Positions 34,189-43,916 of a DNA stretch of 64,000 nucleotides are shown here, piece after piece. The notes under the pieces were generated by a model that did not search any database, was not told the origin of the DNA, and saw only the letters and a program-made list of their open reading frames with translations. A program made the translations under genes and the position numbers. Origin of the DNA: Pigmentiphaga litoralis (GTDB taxonomy: Bacteria > Pseudomonadota > Gammaproteobacteria > Burkholderiales > Burkholderiaceae_B); NCBI RefSeq assembly GCF_013408655.1, contig NZ_JACCBP010000001.1, positions 3,720,001 to 3,784,000 of the forward strand. The letters are read 5' to 3'. How positions within the stretch are numbered: position 1 is the first letter of the stretch; every line of letters starts with the position of its first letter.

Positions 34189-35748
34189 TTACTCGCGCCA
34201 GACAGCGTCCGAGCTACCTAAAGGCACCGGCGCGGTATCCCACGCCATGGGCGCACCATCGACCACCACGGGTGCATGCAGGCGCTGCAATGGACCCCAT
34301 ACGGTGTCGATATGAGCGGGGTTGAGGTCGGCCGTGCTGCGTTCGGCAAAGGCGGCCGAGGCCGCCGGGGCCGCAACCCCGCCCGATACGGCATGCGATA
34401 CGCCGTCCGATACGCCATCCAACACGTCATTTGCCACCGTCGCATCCACCAGCAGCTTGGCGGTGCGTGCCAGCGACGCGTGGATCTCTGCGCCGTGCCC
34501 GGTCTGCAACCGCGTTGTCAGGCCACGCAAGACAGCGGCGGCCATCAGGTAGCCGGTGCCGTGGTCCAGGGCCTGCATGGGCAGCGGCACGGGCTTCTCG
34601 GCGCCGGCCGCGATCATGCCGGCGTGGGCAATACCGCTGCTCATTTGCACCAGGCTGTCAAAGCCGCGGCGGTGCTGCCACGGGCCGGTCCATCCATAGG
34701 CATCGAGCGACACGTCGATCAGCCCGGGGCACAGGCGCGCGCGCGTGGCGGCGTCGAAGCCCAGGTGGGTCAGCGCATCGGACCGGTAGCCGTGCACCAG
34801 CACATCGGCCTGGGACAGCAGTTCCTTGAAGCGTTCACGGCCTGCCGGATCGGACAGGTCCAGGCGCGCGCAGCGTTTGCCGGGCGTGACGTCGGGCTCG
34901 TGCGTTGGCTCCTTCCACCAGGGCGGGTCGAGCCGCAAGACCTCGGCGCCATAGGCGGCCAGGAAGCGCGTCGCGATCGGGCCAGCCAGCACGCGGGTCA
35001 GGTCCAGGACGCGGACGCCTGCAAGCGGGCGGGCAGGATCGTGTTCAGGCAAGGACCGGGTGGCGCCACCGTGCGCGTGGCCCGGTTCCGCAGCATGGGA
35101 TCGGGCAGCGTCTTGCTGCATGAGGTCTTGCCGCGCGTGCTCATGCCAATGCAGCAAGGGCTCCTTTGCCACGGCCTGACCTTGGGGATGCGCGGCCCAT
35201 TGCGCCACCGACCGCAGGGTGGCGGCGCATCCGCCGCGTTCGACCACGGCGGTTTCCAGATCATCCGCCGACCACGTCGCCACAGCAGCCGCGACCTTCG
35301 CGCGGTCTGCGGGATCGCCTGCCGTATCGGTCACGCCAAGCACGGCCATGGCGGCCGCGCGATGATGCGCGGCGTTGGTGTGCAGGCGGATCCAGCCATC
35401 GTTCGTGCGGTAATCCCCCGCGACGGCATCCCATGACGGCGGCAAGTCCCAGCCGATCGGATCGACGGACACGGTGAACCACAAGGAAGCAAGACGACGA
35501 TCCACCGTGACGGACGACGCGGCGTCCATTGACCTGCCTGACCGCGCCGCCTGCCATTCCGCAAGCGCCAGGCCCGCCGTCCCCACCGCGGCCGCCGCAA
35601 AGTCGGTGGCGTGAAACGCCGAGGGCATCCGTTGGTCGCCAGTGGCCTGGACCTTGGCAAGCCATGCCGCGTCTCCCCCTGCCCCCGTCCACAACTGCGA
35701 CAGGAAGTGGTCGAAGGGGGCAGCGTTGGGCAGAGTCGGGCGAGACAT
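34189..35748 (-). CDS. CaiB/BaiF-type CoA-transferase with unusual domain order
   Basis: 519-residue class III CoA-transferase family protein, against ~400 for a usual member. The motif that normally opens the protein (PLAGVRVLDLTRVLAGP) is at residue ~241. The N-terminal ~200 residues instead carry blocks usually near the C-terminus (DGWIRLHTNAAHHRAAAM and LRSVAQWAAHPQG). It therefore looks permuted or like a fusion of partial and central domains. It moves CoA between carboxylic acids. Near the C-terminus a DGVSDGVSHAVSGGV stretch corresponds to a 12-bp DNA repeat. Confidence 0.82.
   Translation of the reverse strand: MSRPTLPNAAPFDHFLSQLWTGAGGDAAWLAKVQATGDQRMPSAFHATDFAAAAVGTAGLALAEWQAARSGRSMDAASSVTVDRRLASLWFTVSVDPIGWDLPPSWDAVAGDYRTNDGWIRLHTNAAHHRAAAMAVLGVTDTAGDPADRAKVAAAVATWSADDLETAVVERGGCAATLRSVAQWAAHPQGQAVAKEPLLHWHEHARQDLMQQDAARSHAAEPGHAHGGATRSLPEHDPARPLAGVRVLDLTRVLAGPIATRFLAAYGAEVLRLDPPWWKEPTHEPDVTPGKRCARLDLSDPAGRERFKELLSQADVLVHGYRSDALTHLGFDAATRARLCPGLIDVSLDAYGWTGPWQHRRGFDSLVQMSSGIAHAGMIAAGAEKPVPLPMQALDHGTGYLMAAAVLRGLTTRLQTGHGAEIHASLARTAKLLVDATVANDVLDGVSDGVSHAVSGGVAAPAASAAFAERSTADLNPAHIDTVWGPLQRLHAPVVVDGAPMAWDTAPVPLGSSDAVWRE
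34384..34419. repeat. Three 12-bp tandem units inside the CoA-transferase gene
   Basis: CGATACGGCATG, CGATACGCCGTC and CGATACGCCATC are head-to-tail copies, in frame with the protein (four codons each). They add a short Asp/Gly/Val/Ser linker near the C-terminus and could vary in copy number between strains. Confidence 0.7.
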
Positions 35749-35798
35749 GGCGAGGCAGTCCTTGTCGGAAACGTACGGCGCAGATTGAACGGGGCAGT

Positions 35799-36014
35799 TC
35801 AGCGCATCAGGTCGAGATACAGGCCTTCGACCTTTTCGCGCGCCCAGGGCGTGCGGCGCAGAAAGGTCAGGCTGGACTTGATGCTGGGATCGTTGCGAAA
35901 GCAACGAATGTCGACGCGCTCGGCAAGGCCCTCCCAACCATGGTGGGCCTGCAGCGCGACCAGCATGGCTTCAAGGGTCACGCCATGCAAAGGATTCTTG
36001 GGTTGCAAGCTCAT
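35799..36014 (-). CDS. VF530 family (DUF2132) small DNA-binding protein
   Basis: 71-residue protein matching the VF530 fold: [24 protein letters not shown], then [27 protein letters not shown]. The family has a known helical structure and DNA-binding prediction but no defined role. Length is typical. Stands alone between a CoA-transferase and a lipoprotein gene. Confidence 0.88.
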   Translation of the reverse strand: MSLQPKNPLHGVTLEAMLVALQAHHGWEGLAERVDIRCFRNDPSIKSSLTFLRRTPWAREKVEGLYLDLMR

Positions 36015-36079
36015 GGTCGGATCTGAAGAACGTCAAGCCGGCATGCTAGCACCACGCACCTGACAACGAGGCGGTCGGA

Positions 36080-37135
36080 TCATTCGACCCGCAGCGTCAG
36101 CCCGGCGGTCTTGACGTTGACAGTGGGAAAGCGCGCCATGGCCTGGGGATCGCCACGCAGTGCCGCGAAATACCCGCTTTGCGCGGTCACCACCATCAGC
36201 GGCATCTGGCCCGGCGTGACGACCGCCTTGCCTTTGCGCGCGGCCTTGAGCGACAGGACCAGCATCGTGCGCTCGTAGTAACGCTTGCCGGCGACCTGCG
36301 TCAGGGTCTTGTCGGCCATCGGATCGATGTCACTGTCAACGATATCGAAGTGCGCCGACAGCGCCTTGGCCAGACCCGGTACGCCTGACGCGGTGTCGAT
36401 ATCCGCGCCGCCCGCCAGCGCGTCGGACTGGCCTTCCGCCCGTGGCGCCGGCTTGTTGACCGGACGCACGCTGTGGCGGGAATACAGCATCAGCCGCAAC
36501 GTGACGGGATCGCCCGGCTTGACGCGGGTACGGTCCGCTTTCCATTCCAGGCGGATGTCGCCGGGGGCCACCGTCACCTTGTCGATCACTTCCAGCTTGA
36601 TCTCGCCCGCATAGACCGGCGTGCCCTGCACGTCGATCTTCGCGCGGGGCAAGGTGATCACGCCGGTCTTCATGAAGCGGGCATGCGTGCGAAGCGACGC
36701 GTGGTCGCCTTGGGCATCGGTCTGCGTGGCAAACTCGCCAAGGCCCGTGGTGATCTCCAGTCCGTCCACCGTGGGCGGCACGAAGGTGCCCGCATCGGGC
36801 AGCGCGTTCAGTATGAAATCGAGCGGAAAGACTTCGCCCTTCATTACGACAGGCGGAGCGATGGTTGTGAGTTGCAACGGTGTCTGGCGCTCGGCCGGCG
36901 CGGGTTTGCTGGCGGGTTTCCTGGCAGACGATGCGGCCAACGAGGATGCATTGGCAGGCGTGCCCGCCGCGGCAGTGCTGTCCGCTTTCACATCGGCGGT
37001 GCCTTCCGGGCCCCGGCCACAGGCCGCAAGAGCCAGCACCACACCTGCCGCGGCGGTCAGCCCGAGGCCGCGCAGCAGCGTGCCGGCCACGGTTCCGGCC
37101 ACGACATTCCGGAGCGCAAACAGGTTGCGAATCAC
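36080..37135 (-). CDS. Putative lipoprotein, possibly BatD-like
   Basis: 351-residue protein of uncertain function. A signal with lipobox LAAC (~40) is followed by a low-complexity Ala/Ser/Lys region (~50-85) and a beta-rich domain starting PPVVMKGEVFPLDFILNAL. Later blocks read DIRLEWKADRTRVKPGDPVTLRLM and LMLYSRHSVRPVN. The alternation of immunoglobulin-like strands is reminiscent of BatD/oxygen-tolerance proteins, but this is weak. GTG start overlaps the PssA stop as GTGA, so the two genes are co-translated. Confidence 0.6.
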   Translation of the reverse strand: MIRNLFALRNVVAGTVAGTLLRGLGLTAAAGVVLALAACGRGPEGTADVKADSTAAAGTPANASSLAASSARKPASKPAPAERQTPLQLTTIAPPVVMKGEVFPLDFILNALPDAGTFVPPTVDGLEITTGLGEFATQTDAQGDHASLRTHARFMKTGVITLPRAKIDVQGTPVYAGEIKLEVIDKVTVAPGDIRLEWKADRTRVKPGDPVTLRLMLYSRHSVRPVNKPAPRAEGQSDALAGGADIDTASGVPGLAKALSAHFDIVDSDIDPMADKTLTQVAGKRYYERTMLVLSLKAARKGKAVVTPGQMPLMVVTAQSGYFAALRGDPQAMARFPTVNVKTAGLTLRVE

Positions 37136-37767
37136 AACTTCGGGATGCGGAGCGTCTTGCTGATCATCAGCGAACCCGACAGCACGAACAGCAATGCCAG
37201 GGGATGGAACTGCCACGGACCGATGGTCCACGCGCCCAAGTACAGCTGGTCGCCGATGCGGCCTTGCCACGCGGCGAAGGCCAGCACCGCGGTCAACACG
37301 ACGCTGGTCGGGATCGGCGTGCCTTCGAAATACGGGACCTTATCGGCGCCTTCGGACAGCGTTTCGGCGGTGACGTTATAGCGGGCAAGGCGTCCCACGC
37401 CGCAGCACACGAAGTAGATCAGCGCAGCCGCGTCCCAGCCGCCCGTCATGCCGGCGGCATAGCCCAAGGCAGCCGGGGCCACGCCGAACGAGATCACGTC
37501 GGCCAGCGAATCGAGTTCGCGGCCGAATGCCGAATGGGTCTGCTGCCACCGTGCAATGCGGCCATCGGCCACATCGAAGGCGAACGCGAACGGCGCCATC
37601 AGCGCGGCCACATAGAAGTGCAGCATGTCGGCGCGGCCCACGTAGGCCATGGCCAGCAGCACGCCCGCCACACCGCAGGCCGCGTTGCCCAGGGTAAAGA
37701 AATCCGCCAGGCGGAAGTCGCGGATCATCGAAAAATGCTTGCGAGGACGGGGCGGGACGGAACTCAT
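37132..37767 (-). CDS. pssA: CDP-diacylglycerol-serine O-phosphatidyltransferase
   Basis: Membrane enzyme that joins CDP-diacylglycerol and serine to give phosphatidylserine, the precursor of phosphatidylethanolamine. The CDP-alcohol transferase signature is intact: D65-V-A-D68-G-R-I-A-R then G82-R-E-L-D86-S-L-A-D90. 211 residues and about six TM segments, normal for the type II bacterial enzyme. The start at 37767 has AAGGA upstream. Psd is not in the window. Confidence 0.88.
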   Translation of the reverse strand: MSSVPPRPRKHFSMIRDFRLADFFTLGNAACGVAGVLLAMAYVGRADMLHFYVAALMAPFAFAFDVADGRIARWQQTHSAFGRELDSLADVISFGVAPAALGYAAGMTGGWDAAALIYFVCCGVGRLARYNVTAETLSEGADKVPYFEGTPIPTSVVLTAVLAFAAWQGRIGDQLYLGAWTIGPWQFHPLALLFVLSGSLMISKTLRIPKL

Positions 37768-37854
37768 GAAAATCCTTGCGATGCACGTCGGGGCGGAGGG
37801 GGAGTGTCGCATTGACACGACCCCTGCACTGTAACGATTGTCATCCGACCCTGC

Positions 37855-38712
37855 TTACGCCGCCTGCTGCAACTGCGCTTCCAGCGTGGCTTTCAGGCCC
37901 GGATCCAGCTTCATCTGGCGGGCCAGTTCGTCCAGATAGGCCCGTTCCATATAGCTTTCCTCGTCCACGATCAGAAGGCTGGCCAGGTACATCTCGGCCG
38001 CGATTTCCGGTGTGGTGGCGGACCTGGCGACTGCCGCCGGATCCAGGGGCTTGGCCAGTTCCGCTTCCAGCCAGGCGCGGTCCGCCGGGTCGGTGGACAG
38101 CTTGTTGAGTTCGCCTTCGAGCAGCTGCCGTTCCTCCGCGCCGATATGCCCGTCCGCCTTGGACGCGCCGATCATCGCGACCAGGACCGCATTGCTGTGC
38201 TCTTCGGCCTGCGCACCGGTCACCCGGTCCAGCGTTTGGGGCTCGGGCAGGCTCAGGGAAGCCGCCTGGCCGGCGGGTGCGGCTTGCGGTTCGATCGTCG
38301 CCGTGCCATGAATCGGCGCGCCCGCCGCGGCGGTCGATCCCGCCGCCGCGCTCTGCTGATTGCGCTGCCAGTCCGAATACGCGCGGTAGGCGACCGCACC
38401 CAGCGCCGCCATGCCACCCATCATGGCGACCGACCCGCCCATCTTCCGCATCTTTTTGTTACTCAGCAGCATCGTCAGCGCGCTGCCACTCAGGGCGCCG
38501 CCGCCAAAACCCGACAGCAACGAGCCCAGCCCGCCACCCGATTTTGAACCTGAGCCGAGCAAATTGCCCAGGCCGCCCAGTGCGCCGCCGGCGCCACTAT
38601 CCTGCACGCGGGCAGGCTGGCCGCCGTTTGATCCCTGCAGATGGCCAGAGGCTTCCTTGACCAGGCTTTGGCCTGACTGCAACAGTTGGTCCAGCAATTG
38701 ACGAGCGCTCAC
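37855..38712 (-). CDS. DUF533 (YebE-like, TerB-fold) protein
   Basis: 285-residue protein. The N-terminal helix (SARQLLDQLLQSGQSLV) is followed by a Gly/Ser-rich linker (~35-75), a TM-like segment (SVAMMGGMAALGAVAY), a Pro/Ala-rich stretch and a C-terminal helical TerB-like domain with acidic ADGHIGAEERQLLEGEL (EF-hand-like). The GTG at 38712 is chosen for its GGAGG ribosome site; an upstream TTG also fits. Homologues are inner-membrane proteins, induced by Cpx-type stress in E. coli. Confidence 0.82.
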   Translation of the reverse strand: MSARQLLDQLLQSGQSLVKEASGHLQGSNGGQPARVQDSGAGGALGGLGNLLGSGSKSGGGLGSLLSGFGGGALSGSALTMLLSNKKMRKMGGSVAMMGGMAALGAVAYRAYSDWQRNQQSAAAGSTAAAGAPIHGTATIEPQAAPAGQAASLSLPEPQTLDRVTGAQAEEHSNAVLVAMIGASKADGHIGAEERQLLEGELNKLSTDPADRAWLEAELAKPLDPAAVARSATTPEIAAEMYLASLLIVDEESYMERAYLDELARQMKLDPGLKATLEAQLQQAA

Positions 38713-38800
38713 GGCATCCTCCAGTTCATACAAGATAGGGAGTCAGACGGGGGCGGACGGCACAAGTTCAGCTTGCTGTCAGGCGAGTGGTGACCGGGCG

Positions 38801-39337
38801 CTACCGAAGTTCCGGCAGGCTCAAGGTGCCGCGGTCCAGGAAACGGGTGCTGCCGAAGCTGCCGCCCAGCTTGCCGCGCAGCACATACGGGATCGGTTCC
38901 ATGGCGGCGCCGGCCGACGTGCCCGGCGAGCCCCCCAGGGAACCCCCCGACATTCCGCCCACGATGCCCCACGCCTGGCGCATCACGGAAAAGGCCGACA
39001 CCGACACGGGCACGTTCAACACGGTTTCACCAAAACGCGGGATGCTGCCGCGGGCCGGACTGACGCCAGTCGCAAATGGCCGATTGTTCAGGTCGAGTTC
39101 GACGCTGATGCCGTCGTAGTCGATCGACGTGTCGTTGGGGTTCTGCACGCGCAGGCGCACGGCCATGCGCATCTCCAGTCCTTCGCCGTCGATGGGCTCG
39201 ATGCCCACCACGTTCAGCCGGACCGGATCACCGCCCCGCATGCCCGCGCAGCCCGCCAGGGCAAGCGTGGATGCGGCCAGCAGCAAGGCCAGCCCGGTTC
39301 GGAAGGAAGAAGGAAGCAGCGGCAAGATGGCACTCAC
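38801..39337 (-). CDS. LEA14-like lipoprotein
   Basis: 178-residue predicted lipoprotein: signal with lipobox LAGC, then a WHy/LEA type 2 domain (LRVQNPNDTSIDYDGISVELDLNNRPFATGV). Family members are late-embryogenesis-abundant-like proteins, thought to bind or protect envelope components under drying or salt stress. The start is uncertain; GTG at 39337 puts the signal peptide at the N-terminus, while a TTG at 39385 would add 16 basic residues. Confidence 0.8.
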   Translation of the reverse strand: MSAILPLLPSSFRTGLALLLAASTLALAGCAGMRGGDPVRLNVVGIEPIDGEGLEMRMAVRLRVQNPNDTSIDYDGISVELDLNNRPFATGVSPARGSIPRFGETVLNVPVSVSAFSVMRQAWGIVGGMSGGSLGGSPGTSAGAAMEPIPYVLRGKLGGSFGSTRFLDRGTLSLPELR

Positions 39338-39432
39338 AAATCGGCGTGGCCGATCATGGTGCAACCGGCGGACCGAGCCCGGCAAGCGTTGTCACGTCTT
39401 CTTGCGCGGGCGGGCTCGCTGCAACCCGCGGC

Positions 39433-41313
39433 CTAGATCTGCACCCGCGTCCCCAGCTCGATCACCGAGTTGTTCGGCAGGCCGAAGAACTCGATCACGC
39501 TGCCCGCGTTGCGCGACATGGCGGCGAACAAGTGTTCCTGCCAGTCGGGCATCGCATTGCCGGACGTGGGCACCACGGTTTCGCGGCTCAGGAAGTAGCT
39601 GGTCTCGAACTGGTTGATTTCCAGTCCCTTGGCCTTGCACAGCTCCAGGGCGTACGGGATATCGGGTGCGTCCTTGAAGCCGTAATTCACCCGCACCCGC
39701 CAGAAGCCGTGGTCCAGCATTTCCAGGTCGACGCGGTTCTCTTCGGCCACCCAGGGCACTTCGTCGAACACCACGGTCAGGATGATGTTCTGTTCATGCA
39801 GCACGCGGTTGTGCTTCAGGTTGTGGGTCAGGGCCTGCGGCACCGTGTCGGGATTGGCGACGGTATAGACGGCCGTGCGGGGCACGCGCTGCAGGCAGCT
39901 GTCCTGGCACAGCATCTGCACGAAGGGGATCAGTTCCGGATCGTCCTTGCGGATGCGCGCCAGCAGCAGTTCGCGGCCCTGCTTCCAGGTCGCCATCATG
40001 GTGAAGATGGCCGCGCCCAGCACCAGCGGGAACCACCCGCCGTCCATCAGTTTCAGGCTGCACGAGGTGACCAGCACCACGTCGATGATCAGGAACAGCC
40101 CTGTCGCCCCGAAGGCCACGATAGGCGGATAGCCCCAGCCATGACGCACCACGAAATAGGTCAGGATGGTCGTCATCAGCATGGTGACCGTCACCGCAAT
40201 GCCATAGGCCGAGGCCAGCGCCGACGAACTGCCGAAGCCCAGCGTGACCAGCAGCACGCCGACCAGCAAGGCGCGATTGACCTGCGGCATGTAGATCTGG
40301 CCGGCTTCGCGCGCCGACGTGAAACAGACCTGCATGCGGGGCAGAAAGCCCAATTGCATGGCTTGCCGCGTCATCGAATAGGCGCCGGAAATGACGGCCT
40401 GCGACGCAATAATTGACGACAGGGTGGCCAGGATCACGGCGGGAATCAGGGTCGCGTCGGAAAACATATGGAAGAAGGGATTGGCCAGCGCGCCCGGATC
40501 GCCAATCAGCAATCCGCCCTGCCCCAGGTAGTTCAAGGCCAGCGCGGGCAGCACGAAGCTGAACCACGCCAGGCGGATCGGACCCTTGCCGAAGTGGCCC
40601 ATGTCGGCATACAGCGCCTCGGCCCCGGTCAGCGCCAGGACCACGGACCCGAAGACCAGGAACATGCTCAGGCCCCGTTCTTCGATGAAGCGGATGGCTT
40701 CGAGCGGATTCAACGCGGCCAGGATGATGGGGTTGTCGATGATGTGGAACAGCCCGGTCACGGCCAGGGTGCCGAACCACAGGCCGATGATCGGGCCGAA
40801 CAGCTTGCCGACGGCCGAGGTGCCAAAGCGCTGCACCAGGAACAGGGCCACCAGGATCGCCACGCAGATCGGCAGCACGAAGCTGTCCAGACCGGGGGCG
40901 ACGACCTTGATGCCCTCGATCGCGCTCAACACCGAGATGGCGGGCGTGATCAGGCTGTCGCCGTAGAACAGCGCCGCGCCCAGCACGCCCACCAGCAGCA
41001 ACACTTTGCGGCGGCGCGGATGCTGGTGCATGGCCTGGGCGGCCAGCGCGGTCATGGCCATGATGCCGCCTTCGCCGCGGTTGTTGGCCCGCAGGATCAG
41101 CACGACATATTTCAGGGTGACGATCAGGAGCAGCGCCCAGAAAATGACCGAGACGACACCGATGATGTGCTGCGGATCGAGCGGCACGCCGGTGTGTTCG
41201 GCAAAGACTTCTTTCATGGTGTACAGCGGGCTGGTACCGATGTCGCCGTAGACGACGCCCAGGGCGCCCAGCGACAGCGCCGCAAGATTCTTGCGGCTAT
41301 CGTTCGTTTGCAT
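39433..41313 (-). CDS. kup: Low-affinity potassium transporter Kup
   Basis: K+/H+ symporter of 626 residues with ~12 TM helices and a cytoplasmic C-terminal domain. Signature blocks: [19 protein letters not shown] (~19-37), [33 protein letters not shown] and [15 protein letters not shown]. Full length. It lies 107 nt downstream of a KdpE-like regulator gene on the same strand, and the gap holds a KdpE-type box and a TATAAA -10. That points to control by the adjacent two-component pair, which is unusual for Kup. Confidence 0.95.
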   Translation of the reverse strand: MQTNDSRKNLAALSLGALGVVYGDIGTSPLYTMKEVFAEHTGVPLDPQHIIGVVSVIFWALLLIVTLKYVVLILRANNRGEGGIMAMTALAAQAMHQHPRRRKVLLLVGVLGAALFYGDSLITPAISVLSAIEGIKVVAPGLDSFVLPICVAILVALFLVQRFGTSAVGKLFGPIIGLWFGTLAVTGLFHIIDNPIILAALNPLEAIRFIEERGLSMFLVFGSVVLALTGAEALYADMGHFGKGPIRLAWFSFVLPALALNYLGQGGLLIGDPGALANPFFHMFSDATLIPAVILATLSSIIASQAVISGAYSMTRQAMQLGFLPRMQVCFTSAREAGQIYMPQVNRALLVGVLLVTLGFGSSSALASAYGIAVTVTMLMTTILTYFVVRHGWGYPPIVAFGATGLFLIIDVVLVTSCSLKLMDGGWFPLVLGAAIFTMMATWKQGRELLLARIRKDDPELIPFVQMLCQDSCLQRVPRTAVYTVANPDTVPQALTHNLKHNRVLHEQNIILTVVFDEVPWVAEENRVDLEMLDHGFWRVRVNYGFKDAPDIPYALELCKAKGLEINQFETSYFLSRETVVPTSGNAMPDWQEHLFAAMSRNAGSVIEFFGLPNNSVIELGTRVQI

Positions 41314-41341
41314 TGTGGATCCGGATTCTGGCGATGTCCGG

Positions 41342-41363
41342 TTTATAGAGGGGGCGGTGTAAA
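41342..41363 (-). promoter_or_regulatory. KdpE-like box and -10 of kup
   Basis: On the minus strand TTTACACCGCCCC (from 41363) is followed 10 nt after TTTACA by TATAAA (41347-41342), 29 nt before the kup ATG. The sequence closely resembles the E. coli KdpE site TTTACACCCCGCC as I recall it. A second inverted element (GTAAAGA 41359-41365, TCTTTAC 41390-41396) overlaps it. Activation by KdpE is inferred. Confidence 0.5.
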
Positions 41364-41420
41364 GAACGCATAAATATCGGCGGCCGCGGTCTTTACGCCA
41401 CAGCCGCCCCCTTGCCGCTG

Positions 41421-42107
41421 CTATTCGGCGGCCAGCCGGTAGCCGATGCCCGGTTCCGTCAGCAGATACCGGGGTTCGGCCGGATCCTTTTCCAGCTTGG
41501 CCCGCAGCGTGCCCATATAGATGCGCAGGTAGTGGGTGTGCTCCGCGTAATCGGCGCCCCAGACGTCGGTCAGCATCTGGCGATGCGTGATGACCTTCCC
41601 GGCCTTGCGCACCAGGTGCGACAGCAGCTCGAATTCGGTCGGGGTCAGGTGCACGGCCACGCCATCGCGTTCGACCCGGTGCTGTTCCAGGTCGATCGAC
41701 AGGCCATCGACCTTATAGGCCACCTGGGCCGGCGCAACGGCCGTGCCCCGATGCCGCAGCGCCACGCGGATGCGGGCCAGCAATTCGCCCACGCCGAAGG
41801 GCTTGACCAGATAGTCGTCGGCGCCCGCATCCAGCAGCGCGATCTTTTGGGCTTCGTCATGCCGGGCCGACACCACCAGCACCGGAATGGCGGATGCGGC
41901 CCGCAGCGACGGCAGCAGTTCGCCGCCATCGCCATCGGGCAGGCCCAGGTCAAGAATGACCAGTTGCGGCGCGGTGTGAGCAAGCAGGGCCCGCGCTTCG
42001 CTCAGGCTGACGGCGGTCGATACTTCAAAGCCCTCGACCGTCAGCACCGCGCCGAGCAGGCCGCGGATCTGGCTGTCGTCTTCGACGATCAATACCTTGA
42101 TGGCCAC
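41421..42107 (-). CDS. kdpE: KdpE-like response regulator
   Basis: OmpR-type regulator of 228 residues. Receiver domain with acidic pair D10/D11 and phospho-acceptor D53 ([12 protein letters not shown]), then Lys in YLVKPFG; winged-helix output with [26 protein letters not shown] and [10 protein letters not shown]. The GTG at 42107 follows GGAG with 8-nt spacing. The sequence is of the KdpE subgroup, yet no kdpFABC genes are present; kup lies directly downstream. Confidence 0.9.
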   Translation of the reverse strand: MAIKVLIVEDDSQIRGLLGAVLTVEGFEVSTAVSLSEARALLAHTAPQLVILDLGLPDGDGGELLPSLRAASAIPVLVVSARHDEAQKIALLDAGADDYLVKPFGVGELLARIRVALRHRGTAVAPAQVAYKVDGLSIDLEQHRVERDGVAVHLTPTEFELLSHLVRKAGKVITHRQMLTDVWGADYAEHTHYLRIYMGTLRAKLEKDPAEPRYLLTEPGIGYRLAAE

Positions 42108-42165
42108 CGGATGGTCTCCAGAATGGGGTTGAGGACGGGGCCGGGACAGGCGCGCGGACAGGACA

Positions 42166-43683
42166 TCATGCCGTCTCCTGCACCGGCATGGCCGGCGCGG
42201 CAGCCAAAGGCAGGCGCAGCCGGAACAGGCTGCCGCCACCTTCGCGCGGTTCGGCATCCAGCGTGCCGCCATGCGCCACGGCAATCGCCCGGCTGACGGC
42301 CAGGCCCAGGCCCGCGCCGCGCACCTTGCGGGCGCCGGCGCCCCGGAAAAACGTGTCGAACAGTTGATCGAGTTCGGCCGGATCGACGCCGATCCCGCGG
42401 TCACTCACGTCGATCTGCAGCCATTCGCCCACCGCATCGGCGTCGACCTGCACCGGGCCGTCGGAATACTTGAGGGCGTTATCCAGCAGGTTGGCGAGCA
42501 GTTGCGCGACCAGCACGGCGTCGGCGCGGACCAGCGGCAGGCCCGGCGCGACCCGGGCCTGGATGCGGCGGGCCGGATCCCGGCGGCGGATACGGGACAG
42601 CGTGCTGCCCACGATCTCTTCGACCGATTCCCAATCCAGCCGCAACGTGGCCGTGTCGGCATTGAGCCGCACCCACTGCAAGGTGTTGTCGGTCATGGCG
42701 GTCAGGTGCAGGGCTTCGTCTTCGATCAGGCCGATCAGCTTGTCCTGTTCACCCGGCGGCAGAAGATCGCGCTGGCGCTGCAAGGAGGAGGCCGCGCCGA
42801 TGATCGATGCCAGCGGCGTGCGAAAGTCGTGCGACACCGCGGCCAGCAAGGTATTGCGCAATTGCTGGGACTGCGCGGCGGCGCGCGCCGCCAGGGCCTC
42901 GGCGGCATGGCGGATGCGCTGCATGGCGCCGGCCAGCAGGTCCGCAATGGCCTGGGCATGCTCACGGTCTTCGCGCAGCGGCGCAAACGACGGAATGGCC
43001 AGCGCCCCCATCACGCTGGCCCCGGCACGCACCGGCACGTACAGCGTCGACAGGCTGTCCCACCGGCCGGTTCCGGGCCCGAGGACCTGTCCCGACTGGC
43101 GGCAGTGCACCAGGGCATCGGCATGTGGCTGGCCGCGATCGAGCACCGCCTGCCCGGGCACCCTGCCCTGCAGCACGCCCGCCCGGTCGTCCAGGGCCAC
43201 GGCAATGTTGTCGCCAAAGGCTTCTTTCAGTGCGGCGCTGACGGCATCGATGATCTCGCTTTCGTCGTCGGACCCGGCCAGCCGCGCGGCCAGGCGCTGC
43301 AGATTGCGGGCCCGCTGTTCGCGCCAGACGGCCTGTTCGGTCGTGCCGCGCAGCCGCGACGACAACCCGCTGATCAACAGCGCGGCGCCGAGCATGGCGG
43401 CCAGGGTCAGGAAATGTTCGGTCGATTCAACGGCCAGGGTGCCGCGCGGATGCACGAAAAAAACGTTCAGCCCGAGCACCGACAGCACGGCGCTGATAGC
43501 CGACAGGGCCGGCGAAAACCGGTAGCTGACCACCATGACGCCGACCAGATAGATCATGGCGACCACGGTCAGCGACACGTGGGGGTCGAGTATGGCGGCG
43601 ACCGCCGTGGCGGCGCCCACCGCCCCGACCGTCGCCAGGAACGGAAGCAGCCCGTGCCCCGACCGGCGCCGCAGGCGTTGCAT
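42166..43683 (-). CDS. Truncated KdpD-like sensor histidine kinase
   Basis: ~505-residue kinase. Four clustered TM helices (~14-110, DUF4118-like), a GAF-like domain (~130-255), HisKA with H285 (AAVSHDFRTPLAS), and an HATPase with NLLDNALKYS and GAGLGLAVSRAI. Canonical KdpD is ~900 residues with an N-terminal KdpD/USP region carrying a Walker motif; that whole half is missing. The start is uncertain (ATG 43683 used; TTG 43746 and GTG 43728 also fit). Paired with the KdpE-like gene 58 nt downstream. Confidence 0.82.
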   Translation of the reverse strand: MQRLRRRSGHGLLPFLATVGAVGAATAVAAILDPHVSLTVVAMIYLVGVMVVSYRFSPALSAISAVLSVLGLNVFFVHPRGTLAVESTEHFLTLAAMLGAALLISGLSSRLRGTTEQAVWREQRARNLQRLAARLAGSDDESEIIDAVSAALKEAFGDNIAVALDDRAGVLQGRVPGQAVLDRGQPHADALVHCRQSGQVLGPGTGRWDSLSTLYVPVRAGASVMGALAIPSFAPLREDREHAQAIADLLAGAMQRIRHAAEALAARAAAQSQQLRNTLLAAVSHDFRTPLASIIGAASSLQRQRDLLPPGEQDKLIGLIEDEALHLTAMTDNTLQWVRLNADTATLRLDWESVEEIVGSTLSRIRRRDPARRIQARVAPGLPLVRADAVLVAQLLANLLDNALKYSDGPVQVDADAVGEWLQIDVSDRGIGVDPAELDQLFDTFFRGAGARKVRGAGLGLAVSRAIAVAHGGTLDAEPREGGGSLFRLRLPLAAAPAMPVQETA

Positions 43684-43916
43684 CGTGGAGGGCGCCGGCA
43701 CGGACGGCGCTGAGATCGGCAGGGGCACGGGGCGGGGTGGCGACAAAGGAGGAGCGAAAAAAGCTGGCTGACGATAGCACGGTGTCGGGAGTAGACCGCG
43801 CCCTGCCGGGCCCGCGTCTCGGTTACCAATCGCAAATGGGGGTAGGCAGCGCCACGGCGCAGGCGTAGCGTGCGAGGCAGACTTTCCCTCATGCCCTGCC
43901 CCAACCGGAGACGCCC

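Noticed and set aside
39271..40416. 381-codon plus-strand frame over kup
   Set aside because: Shadow of the kup gene; composition typical of reverse-frame translation.
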